Assembly (NCBI RefSeq): GCF_008271695.1
Contig: NZ_VKKY01000002.1
Span: 1,054,001-1,118,000 of the forward strand
DNA from: Rufibacter hautae
Lineage (GTDB): Bacteria; Bacteroidota; Bacteroidia; Cytophagales; Hymenobacteraceae
Length of the DNA stretch: 64,000 nucleotides
Reading direction: 5' to 3'
Positions 52,883 to 62,049 of the stretch are shown here, one piece after another. The first letter of the stretch is position 1, and each line of letters starts with the position of its first letter. The position numbers were made by a program, and so were the translations under genes. The notes under the pieces are model-generated. The model was not told the origin of the DNA. It ran no database searches and saw nothing but the letters and a program-made list of their open reading frames with translations.

Positions 52883-54721
52883 TTATGCTCCGTACACCAC
52901 CACGCTTTCTGGTTGCAGGGTCACTTCTGTTCCGCCGTTTACGGAAGTATCAGTGGCTTGGGGACCGTTCCATTCTGGGGCTGCGGAATCTAGGATCATG
53001 TTCCAGGTCTTGCCACCGGATGGCAGGTTCATGGGTTGCGGGGAGGCGGAGAAGTTCATCAGGCAGACTACTTGCTGATCTCCGTGCCAGCGGCGCAGGG
53101 TCAAGGTCTTCCGGGCCTCATCACAGGAAACTTCCACAGATTGGCGGTCCAGGTGCTTCAACGCGGGGAGTTCCCGGCGAAGGCGCAGCAGGGTTTGGTA
53201 GTACCGGAACATGACTTGGTGCTGTCCTTCCTGAATCAGGTTCCATTGCAGTTTGGAGTTCTGGAAGGTTTCCTCGGCCATGGGGTCAGGTGCTTCGCCT
53301 TGGGCGTGGAAAGCGGCGAATTCCGCTTTGCGGCCTTTGCGCACGGCCTCTGCCAGCTCTGGATCCGTGTGGCTCACGAAGTACTGAAAGCGGTTTGGCT
53401 CGGCGTACTCCTCGCCCATCCAGAGCATGGGCAGGAACGGGCTGAAGATGACCGCGGTGGCAGCCAGTTTCTGCATCTCAAAGCTTACCAGTTCGCCCAA
53501 GCGTTCTCCCAACATGCGGTTCCCTACCTGGTCGTGGTTTTGGGTGAAGACAATGAACTGCTGTCCGGGATTACTTTCGGCTTTGATCCCGAAGGTTTTG
53601 TTGCGGTGCGGGGAGAACTGCCCGTCATAGACGTAGGCGTCTTCATAGGCTTTGGCCAGGTGCGCAATGCCGCTGAAGTCTGAGTAGTAGCCGGTGTTCT
53701 CACCGGTCATGGTCACCCGTAACGCATGGTGGAACTCGTCTACCCATTGGGCATCCATTCCGTAGCCTTGCTCTTCCAGCGGATTGATGAAGCGGGTGTC
53801 ATTCAGGTCCAGTTCCACAATCATGTAGTGCTGGCGACCGGTAGAGGCCGTGAGCTCGTTCACGTGCTGCTTCATCTCCCGCAGGATATGGTTCGGGCTG
53901 AAGTCTTTGATAGCATGCACCGCGTCCATGCGAACGGCGTCAATATGGAAGTCCCGGAACCACATCAACAGGTTCTCGGTGAAGTAGCGGCGTACGCCAT
54001 CGCACCAGGCATCGTCAAAGTTGAGGGCTGGGCCCCAAGGAGTATTGTATTTGTCGGTGAAGTAATGGCCATAGAGACCCAGGTAATTCCCTTCGGGTCC
54101 CAGGTGGTTGTACACCACGTCCAGCACCACGGCCAAGCCTTTCTGATGACAGGTATTCACCAGGTGCTGCAAGGCTTTGGGCCCGCCGTAAGAATCTTGT
54201 ACTGCGTACGGGAAAACGCCGTCATACCCCCAGTTGCGGTTTCCGGGAAACTGCGCCACGGGCATGATCTCAATGGCGTTTACGCCCAATTCCTTGAGGT
54301 AGTCCAGTTTTTCCTCCAAGCCGGCAAAAGTACCGTCTTCCGAGAAAGTGCCGGTGTGCAGCTCGTAGAGCACATAGTCCTGCAAAGGCAGGTTGTTCCA
54401 GTTGTCGTCCGTCCAGTTGAACTTTTGCAGGTCCAGGGCCTGCGAAGGACCGTGCACACTCTGCGGCTGGGAAATAGACGCAGGATCGGGGAATTCCTGG
54501 TCTTCGTCTATCCTATATTTATAAGTGTCACCGGGGGCGAGTTGGTCGGTGGTTTCATGCCAGTAGCCAAACTCCCCTTTTCTCAAGGGAATGATGGTGT
54601 TGCCCTCGTTCAGGCACAATTCTACTTGTTCTGCCTTGGGAGCCCAGACCAGCACCTCGGCCAGGCCGTTGCTGGTGAAGGAAACTCCCAAGGATCTTTT
54701 GGTCACGTCTATTTTATTCAT
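52883..54721 (-). CDS. treZ: Malto-oligosyltrehalose trehalohydrolase TreZ
   Basis: This 612-aa GH13 enzyme has an N-terminal carbohydrate-binding E-set domain (AEVLVWAPKAEQVELCL) and a catalytic barrel. Landmarks are YELHTGTFSEDGTFAGLEEK, VLDVVYNHLGPEGNYL, IDAVRMDAVHAIKDFS (nucleophile Asp), IVELDLNDTRF (acid Glu; many homologs read E-S-D-L-N-D) and FTQNHDQVGNRMLGERL. It cleaves trehalose from the product of TreY. Its start overlaps the glgX end by 8 nt, so glgX and treZ are one operon. Confidence 0.95.
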   Translation of the reverse strand: MNKIDVTKRSLGVSFTSNGLAEVLVWAPKAEQVELCLNEGNTIIPLRKGEFGYWHETTDQLAPGDTYKYRIDEDQEFPDPASISQPQSVHGPSQALDLQKFNWTDDNWNNLPLQDYVLYELHTGTFSEDGTFAGLEEKLDYLKELGVNAIEIMPVAQFPGNRNWGYDGVFPYAVQDSYGGPKALQHLVNTCHQKGLAVVLDVVYNHLGPEGNYLGLYGHYFTDKYNTPWGPALNFDDAWCDGVRRYFTENLLMWFRDFHIDAVRMDAVHAIKDFSPNHILREMKQHVNELTASTGRQHYMIVELDLNDTRFINPLEEQGYGMDAQWVDEFHHALRVTMTGENTGYYSDFSGIAHLAKAYEDAYVYDGQFSPHRNKTFGIKAESNPGQQFIVFTQNHDQVGNRMLGERLGELVSFEMQKLAATAVIFSPFLPMLWMGEEYAEPNRFQYFVSHTDPELAEAVRKGRKAEFAAFHAQGEAPDPMAEETFQNSKLQWNLIQEGQHQVMFRYYQTLLRLRRELPALKHLDRQSVEVSCDEARKTLTLRRWHGDQQVVCLMNFSASPQPMNLPSGGKTWNMILDSAAPEWNGPQATDTSVNGGTEVTLQPESVVVYGA

Positions 54722-56861
54722 GGTGGGTATGAAAAATAGGGTTCTTCAAGACTAAAACTGAGCGGCCTTCTACGTAGAATGACTCACCGGCCTTATACGT
54801 AACGGGTTCTTCCGGTTCCACCTGGTCGCGGAAAGTATCCAGCACCACGGTCCATTTCTCGCCGTATTTTGCATTTGGGGCATGAAACACAATAGAGTCA
54901 TGGTAAGCATTGAAGATCACGAAGAACGAATCATCTAGTACCACCTCGCCTTTGGGCCCGCGGGAATGCACCCCCCGGCCGTTGAGGTAAACCGCCAGCG
55001 ATTTAGCGTGGTCCTGCTCCCAATGCTCATAGGACATTTCCTCACCGGTGGGCAGGAACCAGGCAATGTCCTCTACCCCTTGCCCTTTGATAGCCCGGCC
55101 CTGGAACCACCGGCGGCGTCTGAACACCGGGTGGTTTTTCCGGAAGTGAATGAGCTTTTTGGAGAACTCCAGGAGGTGTTGGTCTGCCCCGGCCCAGTTA
55201 AGCCAAGAAATCTCATTGTCCTGGCAGTAGGCGTTGTTGTTACCGCCCTGGGTACGCCCTAACTCATCACCGGCCACCAGCATGGGTACGCCCTGTGACA
55301 GGAACATAGTGGCCAAGAAATTGCGCTTCTGCCGGTTTCTAAGGTCAATGACCCACTGGTCATCGGTTGGGCCTTCCACGCCGCAGTTCCAGGAACGGTT
55401 ATGGTCATCGCCGTCTTTGCCGTCCTCGCCGTTAGCGTCATTGTGTTTCTCGTTGTAAGAAACCAGGTCATGCAGGGTGAAGCCGTCATGGGCAGTGATG
55501 AAGTTGATACTGGCGGTAGGCCGGCGGTAATCATCATAGTAGAGGTCGGAAGAGCCGGTGAACCGGTTGGCGAACTCAGCCAGCATACTTTCTTCGCCGC
55601 GCCAGAAATCACGCATGCAGTCGCGGTATTTTCCGTTCCACTCGGTCCAGCCCGGCGGAAAGTTGCCCACTTGGTAACCGCCCTCGCCCACATCCCAAGG
55701 CTCGGCAATCAGCTTCACCTGAGAAATCACAGGGTCCTGGTGGATGATGTCAAAGAAGGAGCTCAGCCGATCTACGGCATGCAGTTCCCGCGCCAAGGCA
55801 GAGGCCAGGTCAAACCGGAAACCGTCTACGTGCATGTCCAGAATCCAATAGCGCAGGCTGTCCATGATGAGGCGCAGCACGCTAGGCAAGTTGGCATTCA
55901 AGGTGTTCCCGGTGCCGGTATAGTCCATGTAATACCGCGGGTTGTCATCTACCAGGCGGTAATAAGAGGCGTTGTCAATGCCTTTGAAAGAAAGGGTTGG
56001 CCCACGCTCGTTGCCTTCGCCGGTATGGTTGTAGACCACGTCCAGAATCACTTCAATGCCGGCTTTGTGCAAGGCTTTGACCATGTTCTTGAACTCAATG
56101 ACCTGCTCCCCCAGAACGCCGCTGCTGGAGTACCGCACATCGGGCGCGAAGAAACCAATGGTGTTATAGCCCCAGTAGTTCGTGAGCCCTTTGTCTTGCA
56201 GGTACCAGTCGGTCACGAAGTGGTGCACGGGCAGCAGTTCAATAGCCGTTACGCCTAAATCCAAAAGGTACTGGATGGTGGCCGGATGCCCGATACCCGC
56301 GTAGGTTCCCCTGATTTCTTCCGGGATGTCTGGATGGGTCTGGGTAAAGCCTTTGACGTGCGCCTCGTAGATGATGGACTTGTGGTAAGCTGTTTTAGGC
56401 GGGGTATCGTCTTCCCAGTCAAAGAACGGGTCAATCACCACCGATTTTGGAATATAAGGCGCGCTATCCAGATCGCTGTAACTGAGGTCTTCATCCTCGT
56501 GCCCGAACTTATAGCCGAACAGGGACTCGTGCCAGTTGATGGTGCCGGAGATGGCTTTGGCGTAAGGGTCAATCAACAACTTGTTGGGGTTGAACCGATG
56601 GCCCTCTTCTGGCTCATAGGCCCCGTACACCCGGTACCCATACAATTGGCCGGGCTTTAGTTCTGGCAGGTACATATGCCACACCTCATAAGAACGTTCC
56701 TCCATTTTAATCCGGGCAGATTCCTTTTCAGACTCAGGGGAATCAAAGAGGCAAAGTTCTACGCCGATGGCGTTATGGGCATATAAAGCAAAGTTGACGC
56801 CCTCTCCGTCATAAGTGGCTCCTAATGGGAAAGGCTTTCCCGGATAGGTAATGATGTTCAT
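54714..56861 (-). CDS. glgX: Glycogen debranching enzyme GlgX
   Basis: This 715-aa GH13 isoamylase-type enzyme opens YPGKPFPLGATYDGEGVNFA, the CBM48 domain. Catalytic landmarks are YEAHVKGFTQTHPDIPEEIR, DVVYNHTGEGNERGPTLSF, GFRFDLASALARE (nucleophile Asp), LIAEPWDVGEGGYQVGNFP (acid Glu) and NFITAHDGFTLHDLVSYN. It trims branches from glycogen to give linear maltodextrins, the substrate of TreY-TreZ. It is first in the leftward glgX-treZ unit. Confidence 0.95.
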   Translation of the reverse strand: MNIITYPGKPFPLGATYDGEGVNFALYAHNAIGVELCLFDSPESEKESARIKMEERSYEVWHMYLPELKPGQLYGYRVYGAYEPEEGHRFNPNKLLIDPYAKAISGTINWHESLFGYKFGHEDEDLSYSDLDSAPYIPKSVVIDPFFDWEDDTPPKTAYHKSIIYEAHVKGFTQTHPDIPEEIRGTYAGIGHPATIQYLLDLGVTAIELLPVHHFVTDWYLQDKGLTNYWGYNTIGFFAPDVRYSSSGVLGEQVIEFKNMVKALHKAGIEVILDVVYNHTGEGNERGPTLSFKGIDNASYYRLVDDNPRYYMDYTGTGNTLNANLPSVLRLIMDSLRYWILDMHVDGFRFDLASALARELHAVDRLSSFFDIIHQDPVISQVKLIAEPWDVGEGGYQVGNFPPGWTEWNGKYRDCMRDFWRGEESMLAEFANRFTGSSDLYYDDYRRPTASINFITAHDGFTLHDLVSYNEKHNDANGEDGKDGDDHNRSWNCGVEGPTDDQWVIDLRNRQKRNFLATMFLSQGVPMLVAGDELGRTQGGNNNAYCQDNEISWLNWAGADQHLLEFSKKLIHFRKNHPVFRRRRWFQGRAIKGQGVEDIAWFLPTGEEMSYEHWEQDHAKSLAVYLNGRGVHSRGPKGEVVLDDSFFVIFNAYHDSIVFHAPNAKYGEKWTVVLDTFRDQVEPEEPVTYKAGESFYVEGRSVLVLKNPIFHTHHE

Positions 56862-57106
56862 AGATGCTGGGTCAGGTAAATGGGATGGCAGAACAATGGA
56901 TTTGTTTTACTCGCGTACCGTCTACGCATAAACCGGGGCAAGGTCTACACCCAAAGTATGAGAATATAGAATTATGTATAAGTTCGGATATTTATACGGA
57001 TGCCCTCCTGCCCCATATTTTATTCTCATTTACAGAAACTTATACTTGGTGTAGGTGAGCAAAAAAGAAGCTTAAAAAAAATTAACCAATTCCTTTACAA
57101 AAGGCC

Positions 57107-57141
57107 AAAAAAATAAGCCACCCCGGATACCCGAAGTGGCT
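57107..57141 (-). terminator. Rho-independent terminator of the NADP-GAPDH gene
   Basis: Read on the minus strand: AGCCAC, an inner CGG/CCG pair, then GTGGCT, followed by TTATTTTTTT. It lies about 40 nt after the stop. Confidence 0.8.
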
Positions 57142-57145
57142 TTGA

Positions 57146-57176
57146 GGCCATTTTAGCCAAAACAAGCCTAAAACAG
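57146..57176. repeat. Dispersed palindrome copy 21 (short form)
   Basis: GGCCATTTTAGCC followed by AAAACAAGCCTAAAACAG. It abuts the stop codon of the NADP-GAPDH gene. Confidence 0.5.
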
Positions 57177-57177
57177 T

Positions 57178-58830
57178 TTAGAAGATAAACTTGGTGCTAA
57201 GGAAGTTGGACTGCTCCTCGCTCACAATCTGGTTTAACAACTGCTTGTTGTTCTCGTTGAACTTGGTGGCCACCAAAGACCTGATGGAAAACGACCGCAA
57301 GGCATCCACCACGGAAAGCGTACCCTCGGCAGAATCTTTGCGCCCCGTGAACGGGAAAGCATCCGGTCCGCGCTGGCACTGGCAGTTGATGTTCACGCGG
57401 CTCACCTGATTTACCAACGGATCAATGAGCGAGGCGATCTCTGAGGCATACTGGCTGAAGACACTCACCTGCTGACCGTGGGTAGATTCTATCAGATATT
57501 GGATGGGTTCCTCCAAGTCATCAAAAGCCACCACCGGAATAATAGGCCCGAACTGCTCCTCGCGGTAGAGTTTCATCTTCTCGTTGACAGGGTACAAAAT
57601 GGCCGGGTACACGAAAGACTCAAAAGCGGTGCCTCCGCCCGGGTTCACTACCTTGGCACCGTGGGCCTGGGCGTCTTCAATGCATTCATTGAGGTAGGCT
57701 GGTTTGTGCGGCTCAGGCAGAGGGGTCAATGAAACGCCTTTCTCCCAGGGCATGCCGTATTTCAGTTTGCTTACGGCTTGGGTAAGCAGTTCCAGGAAAG
57801 CGTCTACTTTGGACCGGTGCACAAACGCAATCTTCAAAGCCGTGCAACGCTGCCCGTTGAAAGACAAAGCGCCCAATACCGTTTCCTCCACCGCCAGTTT
57901 CAGGTCTGCGTGTTGGGTGATGATGGCAGCGTTTTTGGCGTCTAATCCTAAAATGGCGCGTAAACGGTTCACCTTTGGGTGAAGCTTCTTCAGTTCATCA
58001 GCCACCTTGCTGGCCCCGATGAGTGTAAGCACATTCACTTTCCCGGACTGCATCAAGGCTGGCACAATAGCGTGCCCCCGGCCATAAATGGTGTTCACCA
58101 CACCCTCAGGGAATGAGTCGCGGAAGGCTTCCAGCAGCGGGTAGAACAAGAGCGTACCGTGCTTGGGTGGTTTGAAGAGGATGGTATTGCCCATGATGAG
58201 CGCCGGGATCAACGTGGTGAAGGTCTCGTTCAAGGGGTAGTTGAAGGGTCCCATGCACAAGACTACGCCCAAAGGCGAGCGCCGCACCTGTGCCACAATG
58301 CCCTGCTCAATCTCAAAGCGGGAGCTCTGGCGGTCAAGGTTCTTGAGGGCGTCAATGGTGGCGTAGATGTATTCCACGGTGCGGTCAAACTCCTTCACCG
58401 AGTCGGCGTAGGATTTGCCTATCTCCCACATAATCAGCTTGACCACAATGTCTTTCTGAGCAATAATTTTCTGGGTAAAACGCTCCACGCACTTGATGCG
58501 TCCGTCCACCCCCATGGTGGGCCAGGCGCCACGCCCGTTGTCATAAGCGGCTACGGCTGCGTCCAATGCCTCCAGGGCTTCCTTCTCCGTACACACTGGG
58601 TAAGTACCAATGAGTTTCCGGGCGTAAGAGCCGTCTGGTTGGGCCAGCGCCACCGGTGAGTACACCTCATGTGAGGGACCGTTCCAAGCCTTCATGAATC
58701 CGTTGGAGAGATACTCTTTCTGGTGTACGTCCTGGGGCAGCGCGAACTCTACCGGCACCTCTGCCTCCGTCACGAAAATGGACCTGAGCAGGTCCGCGGT
58801 TACTGGTTGGATTTGATCTTTTACTTCCAT
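57178..58830 (-). CDS. gapN: NADP-dependent glyceraldehyde-3-phosphate dehydrogenase (ALDH superfamily)
   Basis: This 550-aa ALDH-family enzyme matches the non-phosphorylating GAPDH-like group. Motifs are VVLCMGPFNYPLNETFTTLI, NTILFKPPKHGTLLFYPLL, LTLIGASKVADEL, LSFNGQRCTALKIAF (catalytic Cys) and EEQFGPIIPVVAFDD. It would oxidise glyceraldehyde-3-phosphate to 3-phosphoglycerate and make NADPH. The canonical ELGGK segment reads LGLDAK, so the usual general-base Glu is not where it is in most ALDHs. The start at 58830 (MEVKDQIQ) is preferred; an in-frame ATG at 58863 would add 11 residues. Confidence 0.88.
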   Translation of the reverse strand: MEVKDQIQPVTADLLRSIFVTEAEVPVEFALPQDVHQKEYLSNGFMKAWNGPSHEVYSPVALAQPDGSYARKLIGTYPVCTEKEALEALDAAVAAYDNGRGAWPTMGVDGRIKCVERFTQKIIAQKDIVVKLIMWEIGKSYADSVKEFDRTVEYIYATIDALKNLDRQSSRFEIEQGIVAQVRRSPLGVVLCMGPFNYPLNETFTTLIPALIMGNTILFKPPKHGTLLFYPLLEAFRDSFPEGVVNTIYGRGHAIVPALMQSGKVNVLTLIGASKVADELKKLHPKVNRLRAILGLDAKNAAIITQHADLKLAVEETVLGALSFNGQRCTALKIAFVHRSKVDAFLELLTQAVSKLKYGMPWEKGVSLTPLPEPHKPAYLNECIEDAQAHGAKVVNPGGGTAFESFVYPAILYPVNEKMKLYREEQFGPIIPVVAFDDLEEPIQYLIESTHGQQVSVFSQYASEIASLIDPLVNQVSRVNINCQCQRGPDAFPFTGRKDSAEGTLSVVDALRSFSIRSLVATKFNENNKQLLNQIVSEEQSNFLSTKFIF

Positions 58831-59385
58831 TAAGATTGGGTCTGAAGACGCGTTTAACATCAAGCTGATTTGCCAATCTTATGCATTATTGAAATAGGCT
58901 CAAAACAATTTTTTAATATTTGCCATATTTTAATTTAAACACACCATTTTTTACATTTTTTCATTTTAAAAGCTTTTAAATAAATTATTTTTAAACCAAA
59001 AACCCCTAACAGTTGTTTGTTTGATAATTTTTCAATACCAATCACTCTATCTTAGACGTAACGCAAAGGGGCTGTAGCAGGTAAAAAAACTGTAAAATTT
59101 ATTGGAGTAAAAGAGAAGCTGTCTCTATATTGACGCCGGTAAATTTCATTCCGTAATTAATAAATAAAGAAGGGCTAATTCCGCTGCAAGGGCACTGTGT
59201 ACCAGGTCAATTGCACTGTCTGAAGAAAACAGATCAGGTAGTGCAAAAAACAGGGCAATTGGTGTGCAACAGGGGGTTTTTGAAAAGAAGTAGGTTCTGC
59301 ATAACACTTTTCATTTTATGGCTCTTTTGGCTAACTTCGCCGCGAGGCGCAACAACCTAACTAAACACACCTTTAAAGAAGTAAT
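58831..59385. other. Long AT-rich divergent region between gapN and gltA
   Basis: About 555 bp with runs of A and T near 58910-59000 and no ORF. It must carry promoters for two central-metabolism genes on opposite strands. TAACTTCG at 59332-59339 weakly resembles a Bacteroidota -7 box upstream of gltA, without a good -33 partner. Confidence 0.5.
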
Positions 59386-60672
59386 ATGTCTGATTTTGCT
59401 GAACTAACGCTTGAGGGCAAATCGTACCAGTTTCCGGTAATAACGGGCTCTGAGAACGAGAAGGCCATTGATATTAATGCTTTACGCGCGCAAACTGGTT
59501 ACATCACCCTTGACTCTGGTTACAAAAACACCGGTGCCACCGAGAGTGCCATCACGTTTCTAGACGGTGAGGAAGGCGTGCTTCGGTACAGAGGGTACCC
59601 TATAGAGCAACTGGCAGAGAAATCCTCTTTCATTGAAGTGGCTTACCTGCTCATCTACGGCAAACTGCCTTCTCAAGCGGAATTTGATACCTTCGCAAAT
59701 CAGATCAAAGTTCATACGCTGGTGAACGAGGACATGCGAAAGATCCTGGACGGTTTCCCTTCCACGGCGCACCCCATGGGTATCCTGTCTGCCTTGGTAA
59801 GCTCCCTTACCGCGTTCTATCCAGAGTCTGTGAAATCAAACCAGACCAAAGAGGAGATTGACCTGACCATTATCCGTTTAATGGCGAAGCTTTCTACCAT
59901 TGCCGCCTGGTCTTACAAGAACTCTGTGGGTCACCCGGTGAACTACCCTAAGAACAAGCTGGACTACTGCTCTAACTTCCTGCACATGATGTTCGCGTAC
60001 CCTACCGAGGAGTACGAGATCAACCCTGTGGTAGTGGATGCCCTGAACAAGCTGTTGATCCTGCACGCAGACCACGAGCAGAACTGCTCTACCTCTACCG
60101 TGCGCCTGGTGGGTTCTGCCCACGCCAGCCTGTACTCTTCTGTATCGGCCGGTATCAGCGCCCTTTGGGGACCATTGCACGGCGGTGCGAACCAAGCGGT
60201 GATTGAAATGCTGGAGGCCATCAAAGCCGATGGCGGGGATTCCAAAAAGTACATTGAGAAAGCCAAAGACAAAAACGATCCGTTCCGTTTGATGGGCTTC
60301 GGGCACCGCGTATACAAGAACTTTGATCCACGCGCGACCATCATCAAGAAAACCGCCGATGAGGTATTGACGGCCCTGGGCATCAATGACCCTATCCTAA
60401 GCATTGCCATGGAACTGGAGCAAGCCGCTTTGACCGATCCTTATTTTGTGGAGCGCAAGCTGTACCCGAACGTAGACTTCTACTCTGGAATCATCTACCG
60501 TGCCATCGGTATCCCTACTGAGATGTTCACCGTGATGTTTGCCTTAGGACGTCTACCCGGCTGGATTGCCCAGTGGAAAGAGATGCGTGAGGCAAAAGAG
60601 CCAATCGGTCGTCCACGTCAGGTGTATACCGGTGCCCCAGCCCGCGACTACACGCCGGTGAGCGAGCGCTAG
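59386..60672 (+). CDS. gltA: Citrate synthase
   Basis: This 428-aa type II citrate synthase catalyses the first step of the TCA cycle. Motifs are EGVLRYRGYPIEQLAEKSSF, LILHADHEQNCSTSTVRLVG (active-site His), ALWGPLHGGANQAVIEML (His) and LMGFGHRVYKNFDPRA (with the catalytic Asp further on). Length and order are typical. A perfect 19-bp terminator follows. Confidence 0.97.
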   Translation: MSDFAELTLEGKSYQFPVITGSENEKAIDINALRAQTGYITLDSGYKNTGATESAITFLDGEEGVLRYRGYPIEQLAEKSSFIEVAYLLIYGKLPSQAEFDTFANQIKVHTLVNEDMRKILDGFPSTAHPMGILSALVSSLTAFYPESVKSNQTKEEIDLTIIRLMAKLSTIAAWSYKNSVGHPVNYPKNKLDYCSNFLHMMFAYPTEEYEINPVVVDALNKLLILHADHEQNCSTSTVRLVGSAHASLYSSVSAGISALWGPLHGGANQAVIEMLEAIKADGGDSKKYIEKAKDKNDPFRLMGFGHRVYKNFDPRATIIKKTADEVLTALGINDPILSIAMELEQAALTDPYFVERKLYPNVDFYSGIIYRAIGIPTEMFTVMFALGRLPGWIAQWKEMREAKEPIGRPRQVYTGAPARDYTPVSER

Positions 60673-60688
60673 TCTTTATATTAAACTA

Positions 60689-60729
60689 AAAAGGAGAAGG
60701 TCAGGCAAAATGCCTGACCTTCTCCTTTT
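60689..60729 (+). terminator. Terminator after gltA, 19-bp perfect stem
   Basis: The arms at 60689-60707 (AAAAGGAGAAGGTCAGGCA) and 60711-60729 are perfect complements with a 3-nt loop. The T-rich 3' arm provides termination. Confidence 0.9.
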
Positions 60730-60742
60730 CTAAGCCTTTCTG

Positions 60743-60777
60743 GTTTAAGGGTTATTTTCGAAAATCGACTTTAAAAC
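60743..60777. repeat. Dispersed palindrome copy 22
   Basis: GTTTAAGGGTTATTTTCG followed by AAAATCGACTTTAAAAC. It lies between the gltA terminator and the convergent YwqK-like gene. Confidence 0.7.
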
Positions 60778-60841
60778 ATTAAGCTTAATTAGTACAGGTG
60801 GTAGGGACGAGAATATATTAATCCTTATCTCTAATTAAAGT

Positions 60842-61336
60842 CTACTTTACCCCTTCAGTAACTACCGGTTTGCCAGAGATAGGTTGCTGGGACATGGCTT
60901 TGCCCCGTTGGTAAGCAATCCAGCCCCGGAAAGTACCTGTGGAGTCATAGTATTCCCAGTTGCCGTGCCATTTGTACATGAGCAGGTTATTTTCCTCAAA
61001 GAGGAAAGCCAGACCTTCGTGCGAGACCTTTCCATTAGGGTGGTAAAAGGTTGTTTTGATGCGTTTGAGTTTGGGCTCGTACTTCTCCAGGCGTTCTAGT
61101 TGGCCGTTCTCAGAATAGGTTTTCCAGGTTCCTCGTTCCTGTCCATTCCTGAACCGGCCGGTGTACATGAGTTGATCGGGTTTATGGTCATAATAGGCGC
61201 GCCACTTCCCTTGCCGATTTCCTTCTTTATTGACCTGGTTCCATTTCCAGGGCCAGGGAAAGCCATGGCCTACAGCCGGAACCAACATAAACACTATTAC
61301 CGCAAGTACCCAGATCTCTCTTCTTAGAATTTGCAC
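60842..61336 (-). CDS. Secreted YwqK/MORN-like repeat protein (tandem copy 2)
   Basis: This 164-aa protein has a signal peptide (IWVLAVIVFMLVPAVGHG) and, just after it, a WPWKWN motif. The mature part has repeated beta-hairpins, GKWRAYYDHKPDQLMYTGRF, GTWKTYSENGQLERLEKY, YHPNGKVSHEGLAFLF and GNWEYYDSTGTFRGW, as in YwqK/MORN_2 antitoxin-like repeats. It is clearly related to the gene just upstream (61390) and probably arose by tandem duplication. Function unknown. Confidence 0.75.
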   Translation of the reverse strand: MQILRREIWVLAVIVFMLVPAVGHGFPWPWKWNQVNKEGNRQGKWRAYYDHKPDQLMYTGRFRNGQERGTWKTYSENGQLERLEKYEPKLKRIKTTFYHPNGKVSHEGLAFLFEENNLLMYKWHGNWEYYDSTGTFRGWIAYQRGKAMSQQPISGKPVVTEGVK

Positions 61337-61389
61337 AGATTGGAATTTATAGCCTTTAAATGATATAATCTCTGAAAGGAATATTTAAT

Positions 61390-61896
61390 TTATTTACGGC
61401 CTCGCACACTGCCAAAGACCGGAGTGTTAGTCGTAGGGTTTCCTTTTACGAAGGTTTTCACGCCCAAGGGCCGGCCCTCCAAGTCAAAGTACTCCCAGTC
61501 TCCCTCCCAGTAGAATTGAACCCCGCCGTCCTCGGCATCGCGGAGGTAAGCCATCCCGCGGTGTGAGACTTTCCCGTTGGGGTGGTAATATACTGTTTTA
61601 TAGCTTTTGTCGCGGCGCTTTATCTTCTCGGTGAAGTAAAGGTTACCATCGGCAGTGAAGGTTTTCCAGACGCCTACCTCTTTGCCGTGCCGGTACCTGC
61701 CTTTGTAATGCAAAACCTTCTCCTCGTAGTCATGGAAGGCCCGCCAGCGGCCGTTTTTCAGCTGCTTGGCATCATAGCGGTTCCAGCTCCAAGGCCAAGC
61801 CTGGGCAGGTGGACAGACGAAGATTAGTCCCTGAAATATGGTTACAATCATCCAGGTTCTGGGGGAAAGCGAAGGGTGGTTTAGCGTCTTTTCCAT
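61390..61896 (-). CDS. Secreted YwqK/MORN-like repeat protein (tandem copy 1)
   Basis: This 168-aa protein has a signal peptide (WMIVTIFQGLIFVCPPAQA) followed by WPWSWN. Its repeats, NGRWRAFHDYEEKVLHYKGR, GVWKTFTADGNLYFTEKI, YHPNGKVSHRGMAYL and GDWEYFDLEGRPLGVKTFV, align one for one with its neighbour. The start at MEKTLNH (61896) is preferred to 61917. The gap to copy 2 is 53 nt. Confidence 0.75.
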   Translation of the reverse strand: MEKTLNHPSLSPRTWMIVTIFQGLIFVCPPAQAWPWSWNRYDAKQLKNGRWRAFHDYEEKVLHYKGRYRHGKEVGVWKTFTADGNLYFTEKIKRRDKSYKTVYYHPNGKVSHRGMAYLRDAEDGGVQFYWEGDWEYFDLEGRPLGVKTFVKGNPTTNTPVFGSVRGRK

Positions 61897-62049
61897 GGTA
61901 AAATGGGGATAGAACAAGCTACAGATGAGAAAACGGAAGCTTAAAATTTAATCTTCAAATTATCTTCTTTAAAACGAAATATTCACCATCTTAGGTATCA
62001 AGGACGTGCGTCTTTGCATGGCTATTCTTCCACCTTTAAATCCGTTCGT

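Larger units (their letters stand above)
56862..57177. other. Intergenic region upstream of glgX
   Basis: 316 bp between two leftward genes. It holds the terminator of the NADP-GAPDH gene (57107-57141), palindrome copy 21, and presumably the glgX promoter. Confidence 0.5.

Noticed and set aside
53726-54739. 337-codon open frame on the plus strand
   Set aside because: Antisense shadow of treZ; composition is unlike a real protein.
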